A stretch of 32,365 nt of DNA from an uncultured Mailhella sp. (GTDB lineage: Bacteria > Desulfobacterota > Desulfovibrionia > Desulfovibrionales > Desulfovibrionaceae), in assembly GCA_910578585.1 (NCBI GenBank), contig CAJTRG010000017.1, positions 1 to 32,365 of the forward strand, given 5' to 3'. A program made the translations under genes and the position numbers. Below the pieces are notes generated by a model that was not told where the DNA came from, ran no database searches, and was given only the letters and a program-made list of their open reading frames with translations. Below are positions 1 to 8,881 of this stretch, piece after piece (the stretch's first letter is position 1; each line of letters begins with the position of its first letter).

Positions 1-55
1 TGCTTTATATCATAACTTAAAAACAATTAAAAGAAAAATTTAGAAACACACCCTA
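1..55. mobile_element. Partial insertion-sequence end (terminal inverted repeat)
   Basis: Positions 37-55 (AATTTAGAAACACACCCTA) recur inverted with one mismatch at 32311-32329. The CCC tip faces into the window here and the GGG tip faces in at the other end, as expected if each window end lies inside a copy of one insertion sequence whose body is outside. No transposase is visible. The family cannot be named safely; the GGGTGTGTTTC tip is reminiscent of IS5-like elements. Confidence 0.5.
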
Positions 56-105
56 GTTTTAGGTTGATTTTATAATTATGAAGATTTATTAAAAATCATT
101 ATTTT

Positions 106-165
106 ATGGGGGAAATGATTTCCTCCATACCCCCTCATCGCTTGTTTTTATTTCATAAAAACAAG
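106..165 (-). terminator. Two adjacent hairpins downstream of the dpp operon
   Basis: Two stem-loops lie just past the end of the minus-strand transporter operon. The first pairs 106-115 with 119-128 (one G-U pair). The second is a perfect 11-bp stem, 141-151 with 155-165, around a 3-base loop. On the minus strand the first hairpin is followed by an A/T-rich tail. They probably end the operon; neither has a classic uninterrupted U-tract. The rest of 56-235 shows no gene. Confidence 0.5.
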
Positions 166-235
166 AAGTTATGTCTTATATGTGAAAGAATTAAATTTGT
201 TCATCAATCTTATATTAGAATATAGCAAAAAACTA

Positions 236-1123
236 TTATTCCAAAATGAAGTGATTGGGAGCGGCTTCGTGTAATTGACCGGTTTTGTTGATTTTGATGT
301 CAATATGCGTTGTGAATGTTTTATTCTTTTCCGTATCTGGATCTGGCTTGGGGATAGCGGAAAGAAGCATTTGTGTATAGGGGTGTAGAGGATTGCTGAA
401 CAGTGTTTTGGTTTCGGCAATTTCAACAATTTTTCCCCTGTACATAACCCCAACCCGGTCGCAAAGATATTGCACCATGGATAAATCATGGGCAATGAAA
501 AGCAGAGAAAAGCCTAATTTCTTGCGCAGTTCAAGAAAAAGATTGATAATTTGTGCCTGAATAGAAGCATCAAGCGAAGAAACCGGCTCATCAGCAATAA
601 TAATTTTAGGTTTCAGCGCAAGAGCACGGGCAATGCAGACACGCTGTTTTTGTCCGCCGGAAATTTCAGCAGGAATTTTGTCTAAAAAGGAAGCATTCAG
701 CCCAACCATATTGAGGAGCTTGACAACTTGCTCGCGCCGTTCTGCTTTATCATGAAAAAGTCTATGAATATCAAAAGGTTCTGCAATACAGTCTTCAATA
801 CTCATGCGTGGATTGAGTGCCACAGAGGAGTCCTGAAAAATAATTTGCATGGAGCGCTGCAATTCTTTTTTGAGCTCTTTGGAAATGTGCTTGTCTGTAA
901 TGCATTGATTTTGATAATAAATTTCACCTTTGCTTGGCTTGTACATGCCCATAATTGCTCGTGCAAGGGTAGATTTCCCGCAGCCGGATTCTCCCACAAG
1001 TCCAAAAATTTCGCCTGCATACATATCAAAGTTGACCCCGTCCAGTGCATGCACATGGTGGAAGGTGTTCAGCGGAAAAATTTGGTGATAATCATGGATG
1101 GAGAGCTGGGGAATTGTTTCCAT
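236..1123 (-). CDS. Peptide/nickel-type ABC transporter ATP-binding protein (DppF/OppF-like)
   Basis: Second ATPase of the importer, acting at the cytoplasmic face of the membrane with the DppD-like partner to power solute uptake. Visible are Walker A (GESGCGKST), the signature SGGQKQR, Walker B (IIIADEP) and the switch histidine in IAHDLS. At 295 residues it is slightly short: the usual C-terminal cysteine-bearing segment of oligopeptide ATPases is missing, and the protein passes from the PYTQMLLSAIPKP region straight to a short tail ending NHFILE. It is the last gene of the operon, 11 bases after dppD. The ATP-binding role is certain; the substrate is not readable from sequence. Confidence 0.93.
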   Translation of the reverse strand: METIPQLSIHDYHQIFPLNTFHHVHALDGVNFDMYAGEIFGLVGESGCGKSTLARAIMGMYKPSKGEIYYQNQCITDKHISKELKKELQRSMQIIFQDSSVALNPRMSIEDCIAEPFDIHRLFHDKAERREQVVKLLNMVGLNASFLDKIPAEISGGQKQRVCIARALALKPKIIIADEPVSSLDASIQAQIINLFLELRKKLGFSLLFIAHDLSMVQYLCDRVGVMYRGKIVEIAETKTLFSNPLHPYTQMLLSAIPKPDPDTEKNKTFTTHIDIKINKTGQLHEAAPNHFILE

Positions 1124-1134
1124 TTTTTGCCTGA

Positions 1135-2157
1135 TTAAAAAGGATTTTTTTGCGCATAGTGCGGGGCAGGAATATGAGGAGCGCGTTTATCTAAAAGCCA
1201 TGTTGCCGCCTTGTGCGTATCAGAAAGGGAAAACACAGGGGGCGGCGTGGTGTAATCAATGGCAAGGGCATATTCATTGCGGACGGCAAAGGCATCACCT
1301 TGAGGGGGATTGATGAGGGAAGGCGGCATGCCCTGAATAGCTTTGAGTTCGCCCGTTTTGAGCGCCAGTGAGGGGAGCGCGCCGAGTAAGCCCCAGGTAT
1401 AGGGGTGCTGTGCATGATAAAAAATTTCTTCGGTTGTGCCGGTTTCTACAATTTTTCCTGCATACATAATTGCCACTCTGTCTGCAATGCGGGCAACAAC
1501 GGAGAGATCGTGGGTCACAATCACAATGGCAATGCCTGTATTCTTTTGGATATCCTTTAATAAATCAAAGATTCGGGCTTGTACCGTGACATCAAGAGCC
1601 GTCGTGGGTTCATCAGCAAAAAGAATTTTTGGAGAGAGGGCAAGGGCAATAGCAAGGGCGCAGCGCTGACGCATACCGCCGGAAAAGAAGTGGGGCTGCT
1701 GGGAAATTCGCGTCGCGGGATTATCAATTCCCACCAGTTCCAGGAGTTCTATTGCCTTCTTTTCAGCTTCTTTTTTGGAAATTTTTTTGTGGAGTTGTAT
1801 GCCTTCGGTAATTTGTTTACCAATGGGAATAACGGGATTGAGAGTTGCCATGGGATCCTGAAAGACCATGCCAAAGCTGGTGCCGCGTATTTTGCACATT
1901 TCGCGTTCACCAAGTTTGACAATATCACACTCTTTATCTTGGTTTTGGCTCAGGATTTTGCCTGTTATTTTGGCATGTTCCGGCAGCATTTTTAATATGG
2001 AACGACAGAAAACAGATTTACCGCAGCCAGATTCCCCCACAATGGCAAGGGTTTCGCCTTTATTGATGTGTAGAGAGACATCACGCACCGCGTGAACAAT
2101 TCCGTCTTTTGTCTCAAAAGAAACAGAGAGATTTTCAATAGATAATAAGTGTTCCAT
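1135..2157 (-). CDS. Peptide/nickel-type ABC transporter ATP-binding protein (DppD/OppD-like)
   Basis: First ATPase of the importer, 340 residues, normal length. Walker A (GESGCGKS), the signature FSGGMRQR, Walker B (ILFADEP) and THDLSVV are all present. The C-terminal oligopeptide-ATPase extension aligns by eye with the family (GDAFAVRNEYA ... THKAATWLL), but the four positions that are normally cysteines read Asp288, Asn294, Asp301 and Thr319. In E. coli-type DppD/OppD these cysteines can bind an iron-sulphur cluster, so this protein should lack one. It follows the binding-protein gene after 65 bases and precedes dppF in one operon. Confidence 0.93.
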   Translation of the reverse strand: MEHLLSIENLSVSFETKDGIVHAVRDVSLHINKGETLAIVGESGCGKSVFCRSILKMLPEHAKITGKILSQNQDKECDIVKLGEREMCKIRGTSFGMVFQDPMATLNPVIPIGKQITEGIQLHKKISKKEAEKKAIELLELVGIDNPATRISQQPHFFSGGMRQRCALAIALALSPKILFADEPTTALDVTVQARIFDLLKDIQKNTGIAIVIVTHDLSVVARIADRVAIMYAGKIVETGTTEEIFYHAQHPYTWGLLGALPSLALKTGELKAIQGMPPSLINPPQGDAFAVRNEYALAIDYTTPPPVFSLSDTHKAATWLLDKRAPHIPAPHYAQKNPF

Positions 2158-2222
2158 AGTCTTTTCCCGGCGGCATGGGAGCTGAAACTCCCATACCCTT
2201 TATCGTTTTTTATTATAGGGGC

Positions 2223-3788
2223 TTATTTAGACAATGTCCATTCTTCAATATTCCACATTACGCCCACAGCATGGTGACCAAGTATACGTTCGGTATTGAG
2301 ACCGCTGAGCTTGTCCGTGCTTACATAGTTGCCGTGCAGGTAGGCAACAAGGAGGTGTCCGGGGCGTTTTGCATAGGCTTCTTCAAAAGCCTGATAAGTA
2401 GCTTTTCTTTTGTCAATATTGGCTGTTGCACGACCCTTTTTGAGGAGCTCATCAACTTCAGGATTGGAATAATGCATGGTATTGTCACTGGCGTTTGTGA
2501 CAAAATCTTTGTAAATGCCGTCAGGATCAAATTCCACAGCAAAGCCAGCCAAAAAACCATTATAGCCGGCTTTCCAGTCAAAACGGGTTACTGGCATAAT
2601 ACGCATTTCAACCCCTGCATCTTTGAGTTGTCTTGCTAAAATATTAGCAATATCAATGCGTTCTTCTTCATAATCACGCACCTGAATGATGAAAGAGAAT
2701 TTTTGACCGTTTCTTTCATATATGCCATCTGCATCTTTTTTCCAGCCGAGTTTTTCCATTTCTGCTGCAAATTTAGCTAAATCATAGGGATAAATATCAG
2801 CCTTTTTATTGCCGCCAAAAGCATTCAATTGGATTGGGCTGTAAGCTGGCACGCCTTCTTTATTGAGCACACTGTTGATGATAGCCTGTTTATCCACAGC
2901 ATAGTTCAGCACGCCAATGGAATCTCCATTTTTCTGCCAAAATTCAGTTCTGAAATCCATGGAGGCAGAGCGGTAATCCGCAGTGATAAAGTCGATATTT
3001 TTGAAACCTGCTTTGCCTTTGAAATTTTCTGCATATTTTGCATTGAGCCAGGCAAGGTCAGCTTCGCCGGATTGGAGCATGAGGGCTTTTGTGCTTTCCA
3101 CAGCAACGGTTTTGTATACAATTCTTTCAATATTTGGCACTTTATCATAGTATTTTTCATTGCGTTCCAAGATAATCATTCCGCCGGCAGTATCCCATTC
3201 AATGAATTTATAGCGGCCGGTTCCCACTGGGGTGTGGTTGGCGGGGGCTGTATTGATGTCATGTCCTTCAAATAAATGTTTGGGGATAATGCCGATAGTA
3301 AAGTTATCAAGCATGGCGGCGTTATAGCGTTTCATTTTAATGGCAATTTGCCATGGTGCAGGAGAAGTTATGCTTTCGATATCTTCGTAGTTACTCAAAA
3401 TGGAAGCAGTTAAGCGATCATCTTTTGTAAGAGAAGTGTATGTAAAAATAATATCATCAAGGGTAAAGGGCTTGCCGTCGTGCCAGGTTACAGTATCACG
3501 GATGGTGAAGGTATAAATCATGTTCTTTTCATCATAGGTATATGCTGTGGCAAGATCTGGAACAGGATTGCCCTTTGCATCGTATTTGAACAAACCTGAG
3601 AAAATAATTGTTGGCAATTCCTGGTGATTGTTGAGAATTGGGTTGATTGTATCTTCGTTTTCGCCTGCATAAACAAGAGTATTTGCCATGTCGTCGGCAA
3701 AGGCATTTGCTATACCCGTCAGCATAATCCCAAGAGCAAGAACACTTGCCATGAGGCTTGCTTTCAATTTTTTACATACAATTTTCAT
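2223..3788 (-). CDS. Extracellular solute-binding protein, family 5 (peptide/nickel ABC importer)
   Basis: Captures the solute outside the cytoplasmic membrane and delivers it to the DppB-DppC channel. The 521-residue protein starts with a signal peptide (lysine-rich start, hydrophobic core, cleavage likely near ANAFA-DD), followed by the family-5 pattern: NPILNNHQ, an ITRD/VTWHDGKPFT-type segment near residues 95-110, and a C-terminal peptide-binding lobe. A strong AAGGAG ribosome site lies just upstream. It sits between dppC and dppD, an unusual position since the receptor gene is often first. The ligand (peptide, nickel chelate or other) cannot be told from the sequence. Confidence 0.92.
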   Translation of the reverse strand: MKIVCKKLKASLMASVLALGIMLTGIANAFADDMANTLVYAGENEDTINPILNNHQELPTIIFSGLFKYDAKGNPVPDLATAYTYDEKNMIYTFTIRDTVTWHDGKPFTLDDIIFTYTSLTKDDRLTASILSNYEDIESITSPAPWQIAIKMKRYNAAMLDNFTIGIIPKHLFEGHDINTAPANHTPVGTGRYKFIEWDTAGGMIILERNEKYYDKVPNIERIVYKTVAVESTKALMLQSGEADLAWLNAKYAENFKGKAGFKNIDFITADYRSASMDFRTEFWQKNGDSIGVLNYAVDKQAIINSVLNKEGVPAYSPIQLNAFGGNKKADIYPYDLAKFAAEMEKLGWKKDADGIYERNGQKFSFIIQVRDYEEERIDIANILARQLKDAGVEMRIMPVTRFDWKAGYNGFLAGFAVEFDPDGIYKDFVTNASDNTMHYSNPEVDELLKKGRATANIDKRKATYQAFEEAYAKRPGHLLVAYLHGNYVSTDKLSGLNTERILGHHAVGVMWNIEEWTLSK

Positions 3789-3806
3789 AAAAACTCCTTA
3801 TTATTG

Positions 3807-4781
3807 TCATAGGTTGCTGAAACCTTTACAGTTCTCTTGTCTGAAAATATGTCCGATTTGGGTAATGCTGAACAGTGTAATCAGCAAAAATACACCCGGG
3901 AAAATAATTACCCACCAGGTATTCAAAAGCAACGCACGGTTGGAAAGCGCCAGCATACTGCCAAGGGAAAGTTCTTCAGGCGGCAGGCCAAGTCCCAGAA
4001 AACTCAGTGTTGCTTCCATTGCCATATTGGTGCTGATGGATGAAATCACAATAAACATAATGGCAGAAACAATATTCGGGATTAAATGCTTGCGCATAAT
4101 CCAGAAAAAGGAAGCTCCCATGTGCCGTGAAAGGAGGATATATTCGCTGTTTCTGATTTGGCGAACTTCTGCCCGCACAATACGCGCGAGAGCAAACCAG
4201 CTTGTAATGCCAATAATCACGGAAATGGAAAGCGGAGTTTGCTTTTCCTGCAAAGAGAGTAAAAGCAATAGCGTGAGGATAACAGGAATGCTTTGGAACA
4301 TTTCGGCAATGCGCATCATCACAGCATCAATAAACGTTGAGGCACAGCCGGAAATGCAGCCATAAATAATGCCCATAATGGTGGCGATAATGGTGCTGGT
4401 GATACCGATGAAAATAGATGCTCTTCCGCCGTTCCAGAGCACGGAAAAAATATCGCGTCCCAGAGAGTCGGTGCCAAACCAAAATTCACTGTTGGGCGGA
4501 GTATTGAGGTTCGTTAAATAAAATTGTGTTGGGTCGTGATTGACAAAGAGATGAGAAAAGAAGCAGCCAAGAATGATTGCGCAAAGGGTGAACACAGACA
4601 AAAAGGGAAAATTCTTGAATTTCTTTTTAGCTGTGTCTTGTTCATTGCTTTGGTTTTGGCTTTGTTCCTCAAAGTTAGCGCCAACAATTCTAAAGTCTTC
4701 GGCAGTAAAATTGTCGTGGCTGAAATTGTCGCGCACAGCTTGAAGTTCCGGATTTGCAGGAGCGTGGTTTTGTGTGTTCAT
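3807..4781 (-). CDS. ABC transporter permease (DppC-like)
   Basis: Second membrane subunit of the importer, 324 residues. It has a hydrophilic N-terminal stretch of about 55 residues rich in Asn and Gln, one N-terminal membrane segment (FLSVFTLCAIILGCFFSHLF), then the binding-protein-dependent permease domain with the EAA-type loop (EYILLSRHMGASFFWIMRKHLIPN), where it docks on the ATPases. The FGTDSLGRDIFS segment is typical of DppC/OppC. Its start overlaps the end of dppB by four bases (ATGA), so the two are probably translationally coupled. Confidence 0.93.
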   Translation of the reverse strand: MNTQNHAPANPELQAVRDNFSHDNFTAEDFRIVGANFEEQSQNQSNEQDTAKKKFKNFPFLSVFTLCAIILGCFFSHLFVNHDPTQFYLTNLNTPPNSEFWFGTDSLGRDIFSVLWNGGRASIFIGITSTIIATIMGIIYGCISGCASTFIDAVMMRIAEMFQSIPVILTLLLLLSLQEKQTPLSISVIIGITSWFALARIVRAEVRQIRNSEYILLSRHMGASFFWIMRKHLIPNIVSAIMFIVISSISTNMAMEATLSFLGLGLPPEELSLGSMLALSNRALLLNTWWVIIFPGVFLLITLFSITQIGHIFRQENCKGFSNL

Positions 4782-5788
4782 AGCGTAATAATTTCAGCTC
4801 CTTTAATCCTCGGGTCAATGCGTTCATTGATAACTTGCGCAATAAAACTGCTGATAATAACCAAAAATCCCGTAATCAGCACAATGAGCATGAGCAAATT
4901 ATAATCATGGTATTTAGCAGAAGAAACAGCCATAAGCCCAATGCCCGGGAAATTGAAAACCGTTTCCACCACATAGGTTCCGCTGATAATATGGGGCACT
5001 GAAACAGCCATAATATTGATAACGGTGGGCATCACATTGCGCAGACAGTGCTTGACCAGCACGCTCATTTTGCTCATGCCTTTAGCGCGGGCTAACAGCA
5101 CGTAATCTTTACGCAGTTCATCCAAAAGTTTATTGCGTATCATATAGGCATAATACCAGAAATGGCTGGCAACCATAATCGTCACAGGCAAAATGAGGTG
5201 TTTTGCCCAGTTCAGCCAGTCTTTGGATTTTCCGTAATCATAAGCTCCGCTGGTAGGCAGCCATTGTAAATTAATACTGAAAATAAGCACCAGCACAACG
5301 CCAAGCCAGAAAGACGGCGTATAATAAGCAATTGTGCCAATTTTACAAATGAGTCTGTCAATCCATTTATCTTCATAGCGGGCGCAAATGAGCGCTAAAC
5401 CAATGGCAAGCGTGAAAACAAATGTATAGGAAATAACGCCAAGAATAAGGGTATTGCCAAGCAAGGGGCTGATCACATCAAGAACAGGCCGTTTATAACG
5501 CAGAGAAATGCCAAAATTTCCCTGCACAGCGTGTTCAATCCATTTACCAAACTGGATATAAATAGGCTCATTGAGGCCCAGTCTGTCGCGGGCAGCGTCA
5601 AGCTGTTCCTGGGTCATGCTTTGCACAGCGTCGCCGTAAAAGGATTGCAGGGGGTCACCGGGAGTCAGTCTTGCTACATAAAAGACAATAATGGCTAAGA
5701 TGAGCAACATGAAAGCAAGCTGTAAAAGGAATTTTAATCCTGTGTAGGTCAGGGAAAATCCCTTGTTTCTGATTAAGGCATGTTTCAT
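4778..5788 (-). CDS. ABC transporter permease (DppB-like)
   Basis: First gene of the importer operon, 336 residues. It has an N-terminal membrane segment, the RLTPGDP motif near residue 45 typical of DppB/OppB, about five further membrane segments, and the EAA loop (DYVLLARAKGMSKMSVLVKHCLRN). It forms the translocation pore with DppC. A minus-strand promoter can be placed at 5841-5869. The ribosome site before this start is weak. Confidence 0.93.
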   Translation of the reverse strand: MKHALIRNKGFSLTYTGLKFLLQLAFMLLILAIIVFYVARLTPGDPLQSFYGDAVQSMTQEQLDAARDRLGLNEPIYIQFGKWIEHAVQGNFGISLRYKRPVLDVISPLLGNTLILGVISYTFVFTLAIGLALICARYEDKWIDRLICKIGTIAYYTPSFWLGVVLVLIFSINLQWLPTSGAYDYGKSKDWLNWAKHLILPVTIMVASHFWYYAYMIRNKLLDELRKDYVLLARAKGMSKMSVLVKHCLRNVMPTVINIMAVSVPHIISGTYVVETVFNFPGIGLMAVSSAKYHDYNLLMLIVLITGFLVIISSFIAQVINERIDPRIKGAEIITL

Positions 5789-5840
5789 GTTTTGCTCGGT
5801 AAGTAACTTGTGTGTTACGAAAATGAAAATAATAACACCA

Positions 5841-5869
5841 GAAGTAGCAAATGTAGATCAACCTGTCAA
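5841..5869 (-). promoter_or_regulatory. Putative sigma-70 promoter of the dpp operon
   Basis: On the minus strand a perfect TTGACA (complement of 5864-5869) is followed after 17 bases by TACTTC (complement of 5841-5846), a weak -10. The spacing and its position 52 bases before dppB support it. Confidence 0.45.
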
Positions 5870-6011
5870 GGATATCAAAAAATTATTTGTTCTTTTTGTG
5901 TAACATATTAGAGTTATAGTATTTTGTTTTTCTATGGGGCAGAGCAAAATTTTTGATTGTGAATTATGCATGGATTGCGTATACTTTTATAAATTTCAGT
6001 TGGATGAATAT

Positions 6012-6728
6012 ATGGAACAATATGCTGATATAAAAGCACTTTCTGCAAAAACTGACAGTCATCCGTCTTTATTGGATGAGCTTGCGCACAGTGCGATTAT
6101 TCGGGCTGTTCGAGCAGTTCAGGCAAATTCAAAGCATGCGGGCACTGCCATGTATTGCATTGATGCTACAGCTGGTAATGGGCATGATACGTGCTTTTTG
6201 GCAGGGCTTGGGGCGTCTTTGGAAGCTGTTGCTCAGAAAAAATTTTCTGTACTTGCTTGTGATGTGCAGGAAGAAGCACTGCATAATACGCGTGAACAGC
6301 TTCATCAATATGGCTTGCAGGCAGAACTTGTGCATACAGGGCATGAAAATATCGCAGAGTATTTACCAGAAAAGAGTTTGTTGGCTGGGGTTATGTTCAA
6401 TCTTGGCTATTTGCCCAATAAAGACAGAAATGCTGAGTTTATCGTGACGAAAGCGGATACAACATTACAAGCGATCTCTTCTTTGGCAGAACGCCTTTCG
6501 CCGCGGGGAGTGATCAGTGTGCACTGCTATACAGGGCATGCAGGGGGGCTTACGGAATATCAGGCTGTTCATGATTTCATTACCAGACTTGAACCTAAAT
6601 TTTGGCGTGCGCTTTGTGTTTCTGATATCAACCGCAGCCATAATTCAGAGTATTTATTTTTATTGGAAAAATTACAAATAAAGCAAAGGAAACAGTATGT
6701 TAAAAGTTGTCTCAAAAGGTGTATTTAA
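6012..6728 (+). CDS. YtqB/MnmM-like class I SAM-dependent methyltransferase
   Basis: Probably methylates the wobble uridine of tRNA: the B. subtilis YtqB family was identified as MnmM, which completes the mnm5 modification, although older annotation calls it rRNA methylase. The SAM-binding motif I DATAGNGHDT, an acidic CDVQ motif II and the family signature FNLGYLPNKD are present, and the GGLTEYQAV segment near the C-terminus also fits. The frame is open from an ATG at 5934, but that has no ribosome site; the ATG at 6012 has a weak GGA upstream, and residues before it do not resemble the family. The last 32 bases overlap the next gene. Confidence 0.8.
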   Translation: MEQYADIKALSAKTDSHPSLLDELAHSAIIRAVRAVQANSKHAGTAMYCIDATAGNGHDTCFLAGLGASLEAVAQKKFSVLACDVQEEALHNTREQLHQYGLQAELVHTGHENIAEYLPEKSLLAGVMFNLGYLPNKDRNAEFIVTKADTTLQAISSLAERLSPRGVISVHCYTGHAGGLTEYQAVHDFITRLEPKFWRALCVSDINRSHNSEYLFLLEKLQIKQRKQYVKSCLKRCI

Positions 6729-6984
6729 AGAAGCAAGCTTGCAAAAAGTGATTGCTTTGTATCATGAATTGATTGCAGAAACGCATAAGGAACAAGGCTG
6801 TATTTCCTATGAACTCTATCAGGACACAGAAAATCCCTGTATTTTGACCATGATTGAAACTTGGGAAAATAAGGCATGTCTTGAAGCGCATTTTGTGACC
6901 GAACATTTTAAGCGCCTTGTGCCTGAAATTGGGAAATTGAAAATAAGTGAAAAAGATTTGCACGTATATACAAAAATTGCATAA
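6697..6984 (+). CDS. Antibiotic biosynthesis monooxygenase-like protein (putative quinol monooxygenase)
   Basis: A 95-residue dimeric alpha-beta barrel protein of the ABM/YgiN type. Recognisable elements are the helix that ends in ETHKEQGCISYELYQD, the TMIETWENKACLEAHF segment and the closing strand. Members act on quinones or serve as small cofactor-free monooxygenases; the substrate cannot be read here. Translation starts inside the end of the methyltransferase gene behind AAGGAA, so the two are likely coupled. Confidence 0.85.
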   Translation: MLKVVSKGVFKEASLQKVIALYHELIAETHKEQGCISYELYQDTENPCILTMIETWENKACLEAHFVTEHFKRLVPEIGKLKISEKDLHVYTKIA

Positions 6985-7038
6985 TCAGAACAGAAGTTGC
7001 GAAAATAGAGGCTGTATAAGCCTAAAACTTGCCTAATC

Positions 7039-7067
7039 TTGACAAAAAACTTTTTCTGGACTATAAA
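7039..7067 (+). promoter_or_regulatory. Strong sigma-70 promoter of the AraC-type regulator
   Basis: Consensus TTGACA (7039-7044), a 17-base spacer and TATAAA (7062-7067). It lies about 50 bases upstream of the regulator start and is one of the best promoters in the window. Confidence 0.75.
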
Positions 7068-7116
7068 AGAATAGTAGAATTTTAACCCACTGGAAAATAA
7101 TTGAATGGGAGCTCTT

Positions 7117-8028
7117 ATGGAAACGCCGTCAAAAATTGATACGTTAAATTCAGCACTGAAAGAAATTGTTGAACGCCATATTCCAGAAGAAGGAATTTTT
7201 CCAACTTCTGTGCCTCATTTATATTTTGTGCGTAAAAAACAATTAAATCAGACAGATAGATGTTTTAGTCACCCTCATGTTTCTGTTATTTTGCAGGGGT
7301 ATAAAATTTCCATTCAAGGTAATCATGAGTACCATTTGCAGAAAAATAACTGTATTGTAACGGGTATTGAAATAACCAGTGCTTCCAATTTTATTGTACA
7401 GGAACCTTTTGAAGATTTCCTTTGTGTTTTTGCTGACCTTGATAAGGATATTATTTCTGAACTCATCATGGAAATGGAAAAACATCAGATCCCGTATCCA
7501 ACGTCTAAACATGGTTTTGCTGTGGGCGATGTGGAAGTTGAGATTATGGAATGTATGTACCGTCTGGCTGAGCTTGTGGATAAGCCTGACCAAATTCGTT
7601 TGCGCGCGCCTATGATTTTGCGGGAACTGCACTACTTGGTTCTGATTGGCAAATACGGCGGAGTGTTATACAGCTTATATGCAAAAGGTTCTGAAAAAAA
7701 TCAAGTTGTGCAGGCAATTTCCTTTTTGAAGAAACATCTGACCCAGCCTTTGAATGTGGAAGAACTTGCGGAACGGGTGAATATGTCTGTTTCAAGCCTT
7801 TATCGCCATTTCAAGGAGATCACGGGTTCAAGTCCCTTGCAGTATCAAAAGCAGCTTCGTTTGCAGGAAGCACAGCGGCTCATGCTCATGGAAAATGAAC
7901 GGGCTTCTTCGGCGGCACTTTTGGTGGGCTATGAAAGTGTTTCTCAATTCAATCGTGAATATAAACGTATGTTTGGGGATCCGCCTCATCGGGATACGAA
8001 TAAGCGAAAAGCGTTTGCTTTTATATAA
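7117..8028 (+). CDS. AraC-family transcriptional regulator (YqhC-like N-terminal domain)
   Basis: DNA-binding regulator of about 303 residues. The N-terminal half fits the AraC_N sensor domain (the HPHVSVILQGYK segment, cupin-like strands). The C-terminal 100 residues hold two helix-turn-helix motifs: LNVEELAERVNMSVSSLYRHFK, and the second with VGYESVSQFNREYKRMFG. An ATG also occurs at 7105, but GGGAG at 7107-7111 is correctly spaced for the ATG at 7117. It probably controls the exported decarboxylase-like/cupin pair immediately downstream, which is separated by a terminator; this role is inferred from neighbourhood. Confidence 0.9.
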   Translation: METPSKIDTLNSALKEIVERHIPEEGIFPTSVPHLYFVRKKQLNQTDRCFSHPHVSVILQGYKISIQGNHEYHLQKNNCIVTGIEITSASNFIVQEPFEDFLCVFADLDKDIISELIMEMEKHQIPYPTSKHGFAVGDVEVEIMECMYRLAELVDKPDQIRLRAPMILRELHYLVLIGKYGGVLYSLYAKGSEKNQVVQAISFLKKHLTQPLNVEELAERVNMSVSSLYRHFKEITGSSPLQYQKQLRLQEAQRLMLMENERASSAALLVGYESVSQFNREYKRMFGDPPHRDTNKRKAFAFI

Positions 8029-8037
8029 TAAACTTGT

Positions 8038-8070
8038 AAGACTGTCTTTTATAGGGCAGTCTTTTTTTTT
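8038..8070 (+). terminator. Rho-independent terminator after the AraC-type gene
   Basis: AAGACTGTC (8038-8046) pairs with GGCAGTCTT (8055-8063) with one G-U pair, followed by an unbroken T run to 8070. Confidence 0.85.
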
Positions 8071-8161
8071 GATAAAATTAGGCAATTTTTTAGGAAAATC
8101 AGGTCTTTTTGTTTTACATAGATGCGTTATTCTATAAGTATGGAAAGAAAGGAGTTTTTGT

Positions 8162-8869
8162 ATGAAAAAATTTATAGGTATAGTATTAACCGCAATTTTA
8201 TGTTTAGGAGTAACAACAATGAGCGCACAAGCAGCTGAAAATGGTTTAACCGCAAAAGAAAAATCCATGGTAAGTATTTCTGTTTTGGCAGGGGCAGGCG
8301 ATTTGCCGCAGTTAGAAAAAGCTTTGGAAACTGGCTTGAAAAATGGACTTACTGTCAATGAAATCAAAGAATTACTGGTACAAGTGTATGCCTATGCAGG
8401 CTTTCCAAGAAGTTTGAACGGACTGCAAACTTTTTCTGCTGTGCTTGATAAAAGAAAAGCACAGGGAATTAATGATGTTATGGGCAAAGAGGCAAGCCCC
8501 ATGCCAAAGAATAAAACAAGCCTGCAATTTGGCGCTGAAAACCAAACCAATCTTTTTAAGCGTGAAGTAAAAGGCGGATTATACGATTTTTCCCCTCTTA
8601 TTGATTATTGTTTGAAAGCCCATTTATTCGGCGACCTTTTCCAGCGTGATGTTTTGACCTGGAAAGACAGGGAACTTATTACTGTTGGTATTCTTGCCGG
8701 AATTGATAATGTCAATCCTCAATTACAGGCACATTTGGCAACTTGTTACAATAATTCAGGCTGGACAAAAGAACAGCTTTTTGATTATGTGAATGTAATC
8801 CGTGAAAATCTGGGTGAAGACGCCGCCAAGAATGTACAGGGCTTGGTTGAGCAGGTTGTAAATAAATAA
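8162..8869 (+). CDS. Exported carboxymuconolactone decarboxylase-family protein
   Basis: A 235-residue protein with a clear signal peptide (MKKFIGIVLTAILCLGVT, likely cleaved after AQA) followed by two CMD/AhpD-like helical repeats (about 35-100 and 140-225; LLVQVYAYAGFPRSLNGL and AGIDNVNPQLQAHL). Family members are decarboxylases or peroxidatic disulphide reductases, but the CxxC of AhpD is absent, so a redox role of that type is unlikely. AAAGGAG at 8148-8154 fixes the start. It is followed after 12 bases by a cupin gene, a frequent pairing. The reaction is unknown. Confidence 0.88.
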   Translation: MKKFIGIVLTAILCLGVTTMSAQAAENGLTAKEKSMVSISVLAGAGDLPQLEKALETGLKNGLTVNEIKELLVQVYAYAGFPRSLNGLQTFSAVLDKRKAQGINDVMGKEASPMPKNKTSLQFGAENQTNLFKREVKGGLYDFSPLIDYCLKAHLFGDLFQRDVLTWKDRELITVGILAGIDNVNPQLQAHLATCYNNSGWTKEQLFDYVNVIRENLGEDAAKNVQGLVEQVVNK

Positions 8870-8881
8870 GAAGGGAATTGT

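Noticed and set aside
728..1138. Plus-strand reading frames opposite the dpp operon, here and at 1579-1995 and 2829-3275
   Set aside because: They are antisense shadows of strongly conserved genes, with no ribosome sites or family motifs.
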